Shown here: positions 47,345 through 57,096 of the stretch, in pieces
Layout of the letters: each line of letters opens with the position of its first letter
Position numbering within the stretch: the first letter of the stretch is position 1
Assembly: GCF_021023135.1 (NCBI RefSeq)
Contig: NZ_PGFV01000001.1
Location: 434,001-498,000 of the forward strand
DNA: 64,000 nucleotides
Reading direction: 5' to 3'
From: Brevibacterium sp. CCUG 69071
GTDB taxonomy: Bacteria; Actinomycetota; Actinomycetes; Actinomycetales; Brevibacteriaceae
The notes under the pieces: generated by a model
Told to the model about the DNA's origin: nothing
The model's database searches: none
Seen by the model: only the letters and a program-made list of their open reading frames with translations
Translations under genes and position numbers: made by a program

Positions 47345-49045
47345 ATGACAGACAGCAAGAGTGCCATGACACCACCGGTGGGAGGAGCGCTGAGCGATAT
47401 CGCCCAGCGAGTCTCCGAAACCCGATTCCCGCTGCAGACCGAGGACTCCGAGCACGGCCGCGCCCTGCATTCGGCGCTGTCCTCCGAATTGGGTGACTAT
47501 TTGCTGCCGCGCATCAACCGCACGCGCACCCCGTTCCTCATCGCCGTGGGCGGATCCACCGGCGCGGGCAAATCGACCTTGGTCAACTCCCTCGTCGGTC
47601 GGACAGTGAGCCCGGCGGGCGTCCGCCGGCCCACGACGGCCAATCCGGTCGTCGTCCACAACCCCGCAGATGCGAAGTACTTCGAGTCCGAACACTTCCT
47701 GCCCGACCTTCCGCGCGGTGCCTCCGCCGAGGGCTCCGGGGCTCCGGCGGTGGTGCTCGTCGCCGATGACAGCATCGAACCCGGCACCGCAGTCCTCGAC
47801 TGCCCCGACATCGACTCGCTCGTCGAATCCAACCGGCATCTGGCCAGGCGGATCCTGATGAGCGCTGACCTATGGATCTTCGTCACCACCGCCAACCGCT
47901 ACGCCGATGCGGCTCCCTGGTCGGTGCTCAAGGACGCGGCCGCCCGGGAGACCTCGGTGGCCATCGTCCTCGATCGCGTTCCCCCCGAGGCCAACCGCGA
48001 GGTCCGGCACCATCTCTCGAGCCTGCTGTCGGAGTCCGGACTGGCGAAGTCGCCGATCTTCTCGGTCGCCGAACTCGACCTCGCCGACGGACTGCTCCCG
48101 CACTCGGCGATCTATCCGATCCGGTCCTGGATCAGCCAGGTCGGTTCCGAGGGAAGCTCCCTGAGCCGAATCCGGCAGCGCACCCTGACCGGGTCGATCG
48201 CAGCCCTGCCCGCTCAGGTGAAGACCTTGGCCGACTACGCGGAATCCCAGGAGACGGCACACGCGGGACTGGAAACCGCACTCGATGAGCGGCTCCGTGC
48301 CGCCCACTCGGGACTGGCCGACGTGTTCTCCGACGGTCGCGTCCTCCACGGCGAGGTCAACGCCAGGTGGCAGGACTTCGTCGGCACCGGACAGCTCTTC
48401 CGCGGACTCGAGCCGACCATGGCGCGCATGCGGGACCGCATATCCGCAGCAGTGACCGGCAAGCACGATGCCGCGTCACCGCTGCATGTGGCGATCCTGC
48501 GCAGCGCAGCCATCTCCCTGCGCGAACAGGCGATCGGCGTCGTCGATGACGTCAACGCGGCCTGGCAGCGTGATGTCAGCGGAACGGCGCTCATCGACGC
48601 CCACCCCGAACTCCGGCGACCGGCCGAGGACCTCGAAGACTCCGTCAAGTCGGCGGTGAGCACGTGGTCCGATGAGGTGAATGCGCTCGTGCGTGACATC
48701 GGTCAAGGCAGGAAGTCCAAGGCGAGGATCCTCTCGTTCGGGGTCGGCGGCGTCTGCGCCGTCATCGAATACGCGGCCTTCTGGGATCCCAAGCATGCCC
48801 GCGGTGCCGACGCCGGTGTCCGCAACGACGCCAACGTGGCCCTCAGCCTCGCCGGCACGATCTTCGGAGAGCAGGAAGCTGTCAGCCTCATCGCTTCGGT
48901 GCGGGATCGGTTCCTGACTTCGGCCTCGGGGATCGTCGGCTCCTGCCGGGTTCCCTTCGACAACGCTCTGAGACTATCCGCGGTGCCGGCGCGGCAGGCG
49001 GGCGCGCTGCGCTCCTCCGGTGAACGACTCGAGGTGGCATTGTGA
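47345..49045 (+). CDS. Dynamin-like GTPase, first of a tandem pair
   Basis: 566 aa. GTPase domain at the N-terminus: P-loop VGGSTGAGKSTLVNSL, switch I VRRPTTANP, G3-like LDCPDIDSL and a degenerate G4 (VLDRVPPE). Then a long helical region without clear membrane segments. It overlaps a second GTPase with the same switch motif by 4 nt. The arrangement recalls DynA/DynB of Streptomyces and IniA/IniC of mycobacteria, membrane-remodelling dynamin-like proteins. The ATG at 47345 (MTDSKSAMTPP) is preferred; an alternative start 13 codons upstream lies close to the tRNA. Confidence 0.75.
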   Translation: MTDSKSAMTPPVGGALSDIAQRVSETRFPLQTEDSEHGRALHSALSSELGDYLLPRINRTRTPFLIAVGGSTGAGKSTLVNSLVGRTVSPAGVRRPTTANPVVVHNPADAKYFESEHFLPDLPRGASAEGSGAPAVVLVADDSIEPGTAVLDCPDIDSLVESNRHLARRILMSADLWIFVTTANRYADAAPWSVLKDAAARETSVAIVLDRVPPEANREVRHHLSSLLSESGLAKSPIFSVAELDLADGLLPHSAIYPIRSWISQVGSEGSSLSRIRQRTLTGSIAALPAQVKTLADYAESQETAHAGLETALDERLRAAHSGLADVFSDGRVLHGEVNARWQDFVGTGQLFRGLEPTMARMRDRISAAVTGKHDAASPLHVAILRSAAISLREQAIGVVDDVNAAWQRDVSGTALIDAHPELRRPAEDLEDSVKSAVSTWSDEVNALVRDIGQGRKSKARILSFGVGGVCAVIEYAAFWDPKHARGADAGVRNDANVALSLAGTIFGEQEAVSLIASVRDRFLTSASGIVGSCRVPFDNALRLSAVPARQAGALRSSGERLEVAL

Positions 49046-50622
49046 ACAGTTCTGCACAGACCGAAATCAGACGATTCGCCGAGGCGATCCGGCATTCGCT
49101 GTCCCTGGGCCCCGACAAGCTCAGCTCCGAGGTCCGCGAGGATGCCCTGCATCTGCTCGAACGCGCCGAGGATCGGCTGGGCCTGGGCGAGGATTTCACC
49201 GTCGTCGCCTTCGCCGGCTCGACCGGCTCGGGCAAATCTTCGCTGTTCAACGCCGTGGCCGGACTCGAGATCGCCCGCGTCGGCGTCCGTCGTCCCACGA
49301 CCTCCCGACCGACCGCATGCGTCTGGGGCTCGGGCGGAACCGACCTGCTTAACTGGCTGCACGTTCCCGAGCGCAGTCGCACCTGGCGCGAGTCCGCGCT
49401 CGACGGTGACGATCAGCGCAGACTCCACGGTCTGATCCTGCTGGATCTGCCCGACCACGATTCGACGGCCGTGGCACACCGGGTCGAATCGGATCGCCTC
49501 GTCGGGCTCGTCGATGTGGTCTTCTGGGTCGTCGACCCGCAGAAGTATGCGGACTTCTCTCTCCACTCGGAGTACCTGGCCAAACTGGCGGAGAACAGTT
49601 CGAATATGGTCGTCGTGCTCAACCAGATCGACAAGCTCAGTGCTGAGGAGCAGAAGGCCGCGGCCGATCATCTGCGCCAGCTGCTGGTCGAGGACGGACT
49701 CACCGACACCAAGGTGCACGTGTCCTCGGCGGTGACGCGAGACGGCATTCCCGAGATCCGCAGCATCCTTGCCGACACGGTCGATTCGAAGCAGGCGGCG
49801 GCCGAGAGGCTGCTCTCCGATATGGAGTCGATGGCCAGGCGGATCCAGGGCGAGCTCGGTTCTCCCGTCGCCTCCCCGGACGAGCTGCCCGAAGCCTCCC
49901 TGCTCGTCGAGACCATGTCCGACGCGGCAGGCGTCGAGGCTGTGACCCAGACGGTGCGAGACGACTACCTGCGCCGGGCCTACCGCAAGACCGGCTATCC
50001 CGTCTTGGCCTGGCTGCAGCGCAATGCCCCCGATCCGCTGGGAGCCAAGCACGGGCAGGGCCGAGACGAACTCGTGCGCGCCTCGGTGCCGGCGACGAGC
50101 AAGGCGCAGAGTTCACAGGTCCGCCTGATGGCCCACGACCTGGTCACAGAATCCGTGTCGACGCTGCCCCGACCCTGGCAGGCGGCCGCGGCCGAAGCCG
50201 AGAAGACGAGCACGGCCGAACTGGCCGAGACGCTCGACTCTGCGGTCACGGCTGTGGATATCCAACGACGCAGTCCCGGTTGGTGGTCGCTGGCGAATCT
50301 CGCGCAGATCGTGTTCTTCCTCGCCACCATCCTCGGAGCCCTCGGCATCATCGTCTCCGCGATCGTCGCGATCGTCGGCTCGGGGACACTGCCCGGTTGG
50401 TGCTGGGTGCTGAGCATCGGCCTCTTCGTCCTCGGCGTCATCGGATCCGTCGTGACCTCGGTGATGGCGAAGTCCGCGCGGTTGAAGGGGGCGAATGAGG
50501 CCGCCGGCGAGGTGGACCGCAGTCTGCGAGACGCCGTGGGGCAGGTGGCGCAGAGTTCCTATCTGCAGCCGGTCAAGACCGTCATCGGAGAGCACCGAAA
50601 GGCCTACGAGCTGCTCGCCTAG
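49042..50622 (+). CDS. Dynamin-like GTPase with two C-terminal membrane helices, second of pair
   Basis: 526 aa. P-loop FAGSTGSGKSSLFNAV, switch I VRRPTTSRP, G3 LLDLPDHDS and an intact G4 NQIDKL. Near residues 415-475 two hydrophobic helices (IVFFLATILGALGIIVSAIV and WVLSIGLFVLGVIGSVVT) anchor it, followed by an amphipathic C-terminus. GTG start overlapping the upstream stop indicates coupled synthesis and probably a heteromeric complex at the membrane. Confidence 0.78.
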   Translation: MNSSAQTEIRRFAEAIRHSLSLGPDKLSSEVREDALHLLERAEDRLGLGEDFTVVAFAGSTGSGKSSLFNAVAGLEIARVGVRRPTTSRPTACVWGSGGTDLLNWLHVPERSRTWRESALDGDDQRRLHGLILLDLPDHDSTAVAHRVESDRLVGLVDVVFWVVDPQKYADFSLHSEYLAKLAENSSNMVVVLNQIDKLSAEEQKAAADHLRQLLVEDGLTDTKVHVSSAVTRDGIPEIRSILADTVDSKQAAAERLLSDMESMARRIQGELGSPVASPDELPEASLLVETMSDAAGVEAVTQTVRDDYLRRAYRKTGYPVLAWLQRNAPDPLGAKHGQGRDELVRASVPATSKAQSSQVRLMAHDLVTESVSTLPRPWQAAAAEAEKTSTAELAETLDSAVTAVDIQRRSPGWWSLANLAQIVFFLATILGALGIIVSAIVAIVGSGTLPGWCWVLSIGLFVLGVIGSVVTSVMAKSARLKGANEAAGEVDRSLRDAVGQVAQSSYLQPVKTVIGEHRKAYELLA

Positions 50623-50657
50623 CACTTGCCTGCACAGGAGCGACGACTCGTGGGCTG

Positions 50658-50694
50658 ATGCCCTGTGGATGGATGACCTCCGTCCACAGGGCAT
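50658..50694 (+). terminator. Terminator after the dynamin-like operon
   Basis: 12-bp stem ATGCCCTGTGGA (50658-50669) with TCCACAGGGCAT (50683-50694), followed by TTCTC. Confidence 0.8.
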
Positions 50695-50790
50695 TTCTCA
50701 TGTCTGGACAGCGAATCCGCGGCGGGGCCCAATGGAGGTCAGCGTGCCGGACAATCCGGTCGCGATGTCGACGCACTCAAGGGAGCCGCC

Positions 50791-51441
50791 ATGACCACCA
50801 TTCCCATCACCCTCACCGGGACCATCGCGATGGATCCGGAGAGCAGGACTCTGCCGACCGGACGCGCCTGCGCCTCATTCCGCATGGCCGTCAATCATTG
50901 GCGGGTCGACAAAGACACGGGGGAGTTCGTCAGCGACGACACCTCGTGGTTCGGAGTCGACTGCTACGGGCCTCTGGCGAGCAATGTCGCGATGTCGCTC
51001 AAACGCGGCATGGCCGTCGTCGTGCAAGGCGCACTGAAGAACCGCGAGTGGGAGACCGCCGAGAAGAAGGGGGTCTCGCCGACCGTCGTCGCCGACCACA
51101 TCGGCCCCGACCTGCGCTACGGCACGGCCAACTATCAGCGGGCGAAGGGCTCCGCCCGTGACGCGGGCGCCGAGGACTCCGGCGGGCGTTCGAGCGAGAC
51201 GACCGGCACCGACGGCTGGGGCAACATCGAGGGCACCGCACTCCAGGCCCCGACGATGTCCGATGGCGGCTTCGGCGAGGAGCAGCCGGGGGATTCCGAT
51301 GGTGAGCCCGTGGAGGCCCTCGGTGACCAGGCAGCCGACGGTGACGGGGGAGTCCGGGCGGACTCGATGCGCAGCGGAGATGACTCCTCAGAGGGCGATG
51401 TCATCGCGCGTGAGACCGCGGCGGCCGCCGCGCCGTTCTGA
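50791..51441 (+). CDS. Single-stranded DNA-binding protein, atypical C-terminus
   Basis: 216 aa. OB fold in the first about 110 residues (ITLTGTIAMDPESRTLPTGRACASFRMAV with WFGVDCYGPLASNV and KRGMAVVVQGALKNREWE), then a Gly/Asp/Glu/Ser-rich linker. The end is ETAAAAAPF: the final Pro-Phe is kept, but the acidic tip DDDIPF of housekeeping SSB is replaced by alanines. It is probably an accessory SSB (competence/recombination or phage-like) rather than the replication SSB, which usually lies between rpsF and rpsR. Confidence 0.85.
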   Translation: MTTIPITLTGTIAMDPESRTLPTGRACASFRMAVNHWRVDKDTGEFVSDDTSWFGVDCYGPLASNVAMSLKRGMAVVVQGALKNREWETAEKKGVSPTVVADHIGPDLRYGTANYQRAKGSARDAGAEDSGGRSSETTGTDGWGNIEGTALQAPTMSDGGFGEEQPGDSDGEPVEALGDQAADGDGGVRADSMRSGDDSSEGDVIARETAAAAAPF

Positions 51442-51504
51442 GCGCAGGGGAGGATGATCGGTTACAGTGAGACTGTCAATCATCCCCTCCCGCCGAGGTA
51501 GTCG

Positions 51505-52212
51505 ATGCGTCTCGTTCCTGCGCTGGGTGTCTGCGCCCTGACCCTGGCTCTGTCCGGCTGTTCGCTTCTGGGCTTCGGCGGCGATGACACCGAGCCTGCA
51601 CCGGCCAAGACCCAGGCCAAGCCTGTGGCCGAGGTCGACAAGGTGATCAAGGCCCTGGATCCGCTGACAGGGGACAAGGATTCGGTCCCCTCGACGAAGA
51701 AGTTCTTCACCACCATGCTCGACGCCGGGTACGAGGCCGATCAGCTCGAAGCCACGATCGACGAATCGCCGCTGGGCAATGATGTGCCCTCGAAGATGTT
51801 CGGCGTGAAGACCGAGAAGGGCTGTGTCGTCGGAGAGATCCGCAGCGGCAAGGCCACCGCCGAGCTGATGCCCCCGACGGAGTCGACCGGCTCGTGCCTG
51901 TTCGGCGAGGTGGAGCGTCCCGAAGGCGCGAAGGCGCCCAAGGGGGAGAAGCGCGACGAGGACGGCGATTCGAACGGCGCCGGCCACCTGCCCGGTGAGG
52001 ACATCAACGGCAAGGACGGCGGCACCGAGAGTCCCGCCGCGTCCGAGGGCTCCGCCTCCGGTGAGGAGTCCTCCTCGACGGGAGGAAGCTCGGAAGGCGA
52101 AGGATCGTCATCTTCGAGTTCGTCCGCCGAAGGATCATCGGAGGGCTCCTCGGAAGGCGGATCGTCCGAGTCGGATTCCTCCGGAGAGGCACCGTCCCTC
52201 GGGGGCGGGTGA
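51505..52212 (+). CDS. Secreted lipoprotein with Ser/Gly/Glu-rich tail, DUF6993-like
   Basis: 235 aa. Signal peptide with lipobox LSGC (Cys19); after cleavage residue 19 would be lipid-modified. A globular region at about 40-135 contains KVIKALDPLTGDK, TTMLDAGY, DQLEATID and two Cys (KGCVVGEI, GSCLFGEV), consistent with the uncharacterised DUF6993 family. The last about 90 residues are disordered, almost only Ser, Gly, Glu and Asp. GAGGTAG lies before the ATG. Function unknown. Confidence 0.75.
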   Translation: MRLVPALGVCALTLALSGCSLLGFGGDDTEPAPAKTQAKPVAEVDKVIKALDPLTGDKDSVPSTKKFFTTMLDAGYEADQLEATIDESPLGNDVPSKMFGVKTEKGCVVGEIRSGKATAELMPPTESTGSCLFGEVERPEGAKAPKGEKRDEDGDSNGAGHLPGEDINGKDGGTESPAASEGSASGEESSSTGGSSEGEGSSSSSSSAEGSSEGSSEGGSSESDSSGEAPSLGGG

Positions 52213-52389
52213 CCGTCAAGCCCCGTCCGCGGCGGGTTCCGGATCCGGCCGTGCCGGACCGTGCCGGCAGCCGGGTTCCCGGCCGCGCCGGACCGATGTA
52301 AGGACCGGTCGAGGACCGGGTCAGAGGCGGTACATTCGGAGAGTGTCAATTCGCGCTGGAGTGCGCGGTAGCGATAGCCTGAAGACACT

Positions 52390-54072
<1,683 letters not shown>

Positions 54073-54122
54073 GTCCCGAGCGTCGCTGCGACCCAGTCGC
54101 AGTGCTCGTCTCTGAGGCCACA

Positions 54123-54160
54123 CACTGGTGCCCCGGTCATTCGTGACCGGGGCACCAGTG
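54123..54160. terminator. Bidirectional terminator, 17-bp stem with TTCG tetraloop
   Basis: Perfect stem 54123-54139 with 54144-54160 closed by TTCG, a very stable tetraloop, between ettA and the convergent minus-strand operon. Confidence 0.9.
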
Positions 54161-54176
54161 CATTGCGCGGGCGAAT

Positions 54177-54407
54177 TTAGGAGAAGAGCTGCCCCAGCAG
54201 CAGAATGCCCTTGAACAGCAGCCGGACGAGGTAGGTGCCGGCGACACCGACGACGATCGCGATCAGCGCGATGGGTCCGATCTCCATCTCCGTGTTCTCC
54301 CGCATCCACACGAGCGCGAGGATGGTGATGACGACGAAGAGCGCGACATTGACCAGACGACTGAGGATCGTCCCGAGGACCTCCATCATGGAAGTGTTCT
54401 CACTCAT
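54177..54407 (-). CDS. Small membrane protein, hypothetical
   Basis: 76 aa, three hydrophobic stretches: VNVALFVVITILALVWM, IGPIALIAIVVGVAGTYLV and LLFKGILLLGQLF. The start MSENTSMMEVLG overlaps the tesB stop by ATGA, so it is translated with tesB. The frame is open 70 codons further upstream, but only as a shadow of tesB. Conserved next to tesB in some actinobacteria; function unknown. Confidence 0.65.
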   Translation of the reverse strand: MSENTSMMEVLGTILSRLVNVALFVVITILALVWMRENTEMEIGPIALIAIVVGVAGTYLVRLLFKGILLLGQLFS

Positions 54408-55312
54408 CGGGTCTCCTTGACTCGCACCATGCCCTCTTGGGCGACGGTGGCGAGCAGTGAGCCGTCCTGAGAGAAGATGCGTCCGTAGCCCAGCCCGCGA
54501 CCGCCCTGCGCGGCAGGCGACTCCTGGACGTAGAGCATCCATTCGTCGACCCTGACGCGGCGATGCCACCACATGGCGTGATCGAGGCTGGCCACGCGCA
54601 GCCCGGGAGTCTTCCACGTCAGACCCTGACGTCGCAGCACGGGTTCGAGGAGATTGAAGTCACTGGCGTAGGCGAGTGCTGCGGCATTGAGCACGGGATC
54701 GTCGCCGAAGGCCGAACCGGTGCGGAACCAGGCGTGCTGTTCGCTGCGTTCGGTGTCCTTGACGCCGGCACGATGCAGCGAAGCTTCGACGGGGCGGACC
54801 TCGAAGGGGCGTTTGGCCAGCCACTCGGTCGCCTGCGGCGAATCGTCGCCGGCGAGGATGTCCTGCAGCTCCGGGCAGTCGAGGGGATCCGGCAGCCCGG
54901 TGGGCATCGCCTCGGAGTGCTCGAGGCCCTCCTGCTCATCCTGGAAGGAGGCGATCAGGGAGAGGATCGGGGCGTTCTTCTGATAGGCGTGGACCCGTCG
55001 GGCCGAGAAGGACCTGCCGTCACGCAGACGTTCGACACCGAATTCGATCGGCTCGGAAACGTCACCGGCGCGCAGGAAATAGCCGTGCAGAGAATGGATC
55101 AGCCGCCCCTCCGGCATCGTCGCCGCGGCCGCGACGACACACTGCGCGAGGACCTGACCACCGTAGACTCGTCCGTCGGGCTTGTACTGACTGCCGCCGA
55201 CGAAGAAGTCGCTCTCCCGCGAGGCAGAGGTGAAATTGAGAGGTTCGAGGTCGAGGAGCTTGCGCAGCTCGGCCACATTCGCCTCGGCTGCGGTGGATTC
55301 GGCATCGGTCAT
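54404..55312 (-). CDS. tesB: Acyl-CoA thioesterase II (TesB)
   Basis: Double-hotdog thioesterase hydrolysing medium and long acyl-CoAs. 302 aa. Motifs: VYGGQVLAQCVVAAAATMP, HSLHGYFLRAGD, RDGRSFSARRVHAYQ, VASLDHAMWWHRR (catalytic Asp) and GRGLGYGRIFSQDGSLLATVAQEG. The ATG at 55312 (MTDAEST) has GGGAG upstream; the frame runs 39 codons further without a good start. Divergent from a second, single-hotdog thioesterase. Confidence 0.93.
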   Translation of the reverse strand: MTDAESTAAEANVAELRKLLDLEPLNFTSASRESDFFVGGSQYKPDGRVYGGQVLAQCVVAAAATMPEGRLIHSLHGYFLRAGDVSEPIEFGVERLRDGRSFSARRVHAYQKNAPILSLIASFQDEQEGLEHSEAMPTGLPDPLDCPELQDILAGDDSPQATEWLAKRPFEVRPVEASLHRAGVKDTERSEQHAWFRTGSAFGDDPVLNAAALAYASDFNLLEPVLRRQGLTWKTPGLRVASLDHAMWWHRRVRVDEWMLYVQESPAAQGGRGLGYGRIFSQDGSLLATVAQEGMVRVKETR

Positions 55313-55423
55313 TCGGTTCTCCCAAGCTCCTGCACGGACATTGCGCCGGCACGGTCGTTCTCGCGTCGTCCACGATCCTATCGCGAGCGACACCAACGGG
55401 CCGAAGATGGCATGATGGGGACC

Positions 55424-55966
55424 ATGCACCTAGGCACCACCGATCCCCATCTGGGCGAATATACGCGGGTACTGTTGGAACTGAGATGGGGTGACATGGA
55501 TGCCTATGGGCACGTCAACAACGTCACCCAGCTGCGCCTCCTCGAAGAGGCCCGTGTCAGGGCGCTCGGATCTCCGACCCACAGCTCCGATGCTCCGACG
55601 ACCCCCGGTGAGTTCGGCGTCGCCGAGTCCGTGACCGGCATCGAGATTCCGCAGGTCTTCGCCGCCGCGTCTGCGACCACCGAACTGCTGGTGGCCTCGC
55701 ACCAGATCGAGTACCGGAAGCCGATTCCCTATCGTTCCGGTCCCATCGCCGTCGACCTCGTCATCAGCGAGGTCAAGCCCGCCTCGATCACGGTCGGCTA
55801 CGTCATCTGCGAGCCCGACGGCTCGGTCGCCTACTCCCTGGCAGAGACGGTGGTCGTCTTCATCGACGTCAGCAGCTCCAGGCCGCGCCGCCTGAGCGAG
55901 GGGGAGACGCTCGCCCTCGAATCGGTCCTGCGTCCGGGTGTCCCGCTGCGGAGCAAGCGGCGATGA
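55424..55966 (+). CDS. Acyl-CoA thioesterase, 4HBT-like single hotdog
   Basis: 180 aa. ELRWGDMDAYGHVNNVTQLRLLEEARV carries the hotdog helix with the catalytic Asp of 4-hydroxybenzoyl-CoA/YbgC-type thioesterases, and SHQIEYRKPIPYRSGPIAV is the typical second strand region. GGGGA lies before the ATG at 55424; an ATG four codons upstream is possible. It overlaps the next gene (ATGA) and is divergent from tesB, so two thioesterases lie back to back. Confidence 0.87.
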   Translation: MHLGTTDPHLGEYTRVLLELRWGDMDAYGHVNNVTQLRLLEEARVRALGSPTHSSDAPTTPGEFGVAESVTGIEIPQVFAAASATTELLVASHQIEYRKPIPYRSGPIAVDLVISEVKPASITVGYVICEPDGSVAYSLAETVVVFIDVSSSRPRRLSEGETLALESVLRPGVPLRSKRR

Positions 55967-56619
55967 CGGCGCTGGAGGTCGCCGACCCGCTGGCGATGAA
56001 GGACCTGGCCGCATTCACCTCGATGGCCCACCGGCTCGACGCCGACGGAGCGATGCGCCTGCACGTGTCCTCGACCGTTCTCGTCGTCACCGTGGCACCG
56101 CTGTACCCGCACGGCATCGGAGATTCGACCCCGCTGGTGCTGGCGATGCGGATGCTGCGTCTGCGCGGACCGGAGATGGACGGATTCGACGAGGTGGTGC
56201 CGCTGTCGAACCTCATGGATCGGTTCGCCCGGGAGGAGAACGGCACCACCCTGCCGGTTCCACCGAATCCGGTGCTCGTGTCGTGGAGCGGGATCGCTCC
56301 GCCGAAGAGCCGCTGGCTGTCCGTGGACTCGATTCCGGTGCATCAGCTCCGCTCCGCCGCCGAGGCTGGGGTCGAGGAGATCAGCGCGGGCAGTCCCGAA
56401 GGGGCGGGGTCGCAGGCGGTCAGGTCCCTGCGCGCACGAGTGTGGTCGCGGCCGATGGAGGCCGCCGGCGGCACGAAGCTTCCGGCCGGCATGGCCTTCG
56501 CCGCCGAGGGGCTGAGATTTCTGCCGGGGGACTCCACCGACCTCGAGGTGATGGAGTCGACCGGATGGCTGCGGCTGGTCAGCCCGGGCGGCCACCTGCT
56601 CACCCGCACCCGCGTCTGA
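55963..56619 (+). CDS. Conserved hypothetical protein co-translated with a thioesterase
   Basis: 218 aa, no recognised domain. VLVVTVAPLYPHGIGDSTPLVLAMRML and a Trp-containing middle (VLVSWSGIAPPKSRW) look like an alpha/beta soluble protein with no membrane segment or signal. The start overlaps the thioesterase stop by 4 nt, so the two products probably act together in acyl-CoA or lipid handling. No catalytic motif can be named. Confidence 0.7.
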   Translation: MTALEVADPLAMKDLAAFTSMAHRLDADGAMRLHVSSTVLVVTVAPLYPHGIGDSTPLVLAMRMLRLRGPEMDGFDEVVPLSNLMDRFAREENGTTLPVPPNPVLVSWSGIAPPKSRWLSVDSIPVHQLRSAAEAGVEEISAGSPEGAGSQAVRSLRARVWSRPMEAAGGTKLPAGMAFAAEGLRFLPGDSTDLEVMESTGWLRLVSPGGHLLTRTRV

Positions 56620-56691
56620 CACGGCGTCATTCGTCTCACGTGCGGACGCGTGCGGGTGGGGGTAGGGCGCCGACGTCCCAGTCGGCCCGCC

Positions 56692-57093
56692 TCAGCGGAC
56701 GTTGGGGTTCGTGTTGACCATTGCCGTGGCGGCTCTCTGGAAATAGTCCCAGAAGACCTCGTCGTAGAGCGGAGGCAGCCCGACATCGTCGAGAGCGGCG
56801 CGCATGCAGCGCAGCCACCGGTCGCGTGCGTCGAAGTCGACAGGGAACGGGAAGTGCCGCATCCGCAGGCGGGGGTGGCCGCGCTCGGCCTGATATGTGC
56901 CGGGGCCGCCGAAGTACTGTTCGAGGAACATCTGCAGCCGGTGCTTCGCACCCTCGAGGCTGTGTCCCTCGGGGTACATGGCGATGAGCACCTCGTCCCG
57001 GTCCACGTGCTCATAGAAGACATCGACGAGCCGCGTGAAGGTCGGATGTCCGCCGACGGCTTCGAAGATGGTCTCATTCGACGTCTGCTTCAC
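56692..57093 (-). CDS. glbO: Group II truncated hemoglobin (GlbO/trHbO)
   Basis: 133-aa 2-on-2 globin binding O2, linked to respiration and oxidative or nitrosative stress. Proximal His in RMRHFPFPVD, Trp of helix G in DARDRWLRCM, distal-side Tyr in VFYEHV and Tyr in AMYPEGHS (CD1 position of GlbO). 3 nt after mscS on the same strand, so part of pepN-mscS-glbO, an order seen in other actinobacteria (pepN next to glbO in mycobacteria). Confidence 0.94.
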   Translation of the reverse strand: MKQTSNETIFEAVGGHPTFTRLVDVFYEHVDRDEVLIAMYPEGHSLEGAKHRLQMFLEQYFGGPGTYQAERGHPRLRMRHFPFPVDFDARDRWLRCMRAALDDVGLPPLYDEVFWDYFQRAATAMVNTNPNVR

Positions 57094-57096
57094 TTC

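Noticed and set aside
47345..50622. Anti-phage defence system formed by the two GTPases
   Set aside because: Dynamin-like proteins can act in phage defence, but this pair sits in core genome with actinobacterial precedents in membrane biology and has no defence-gene neighbours.
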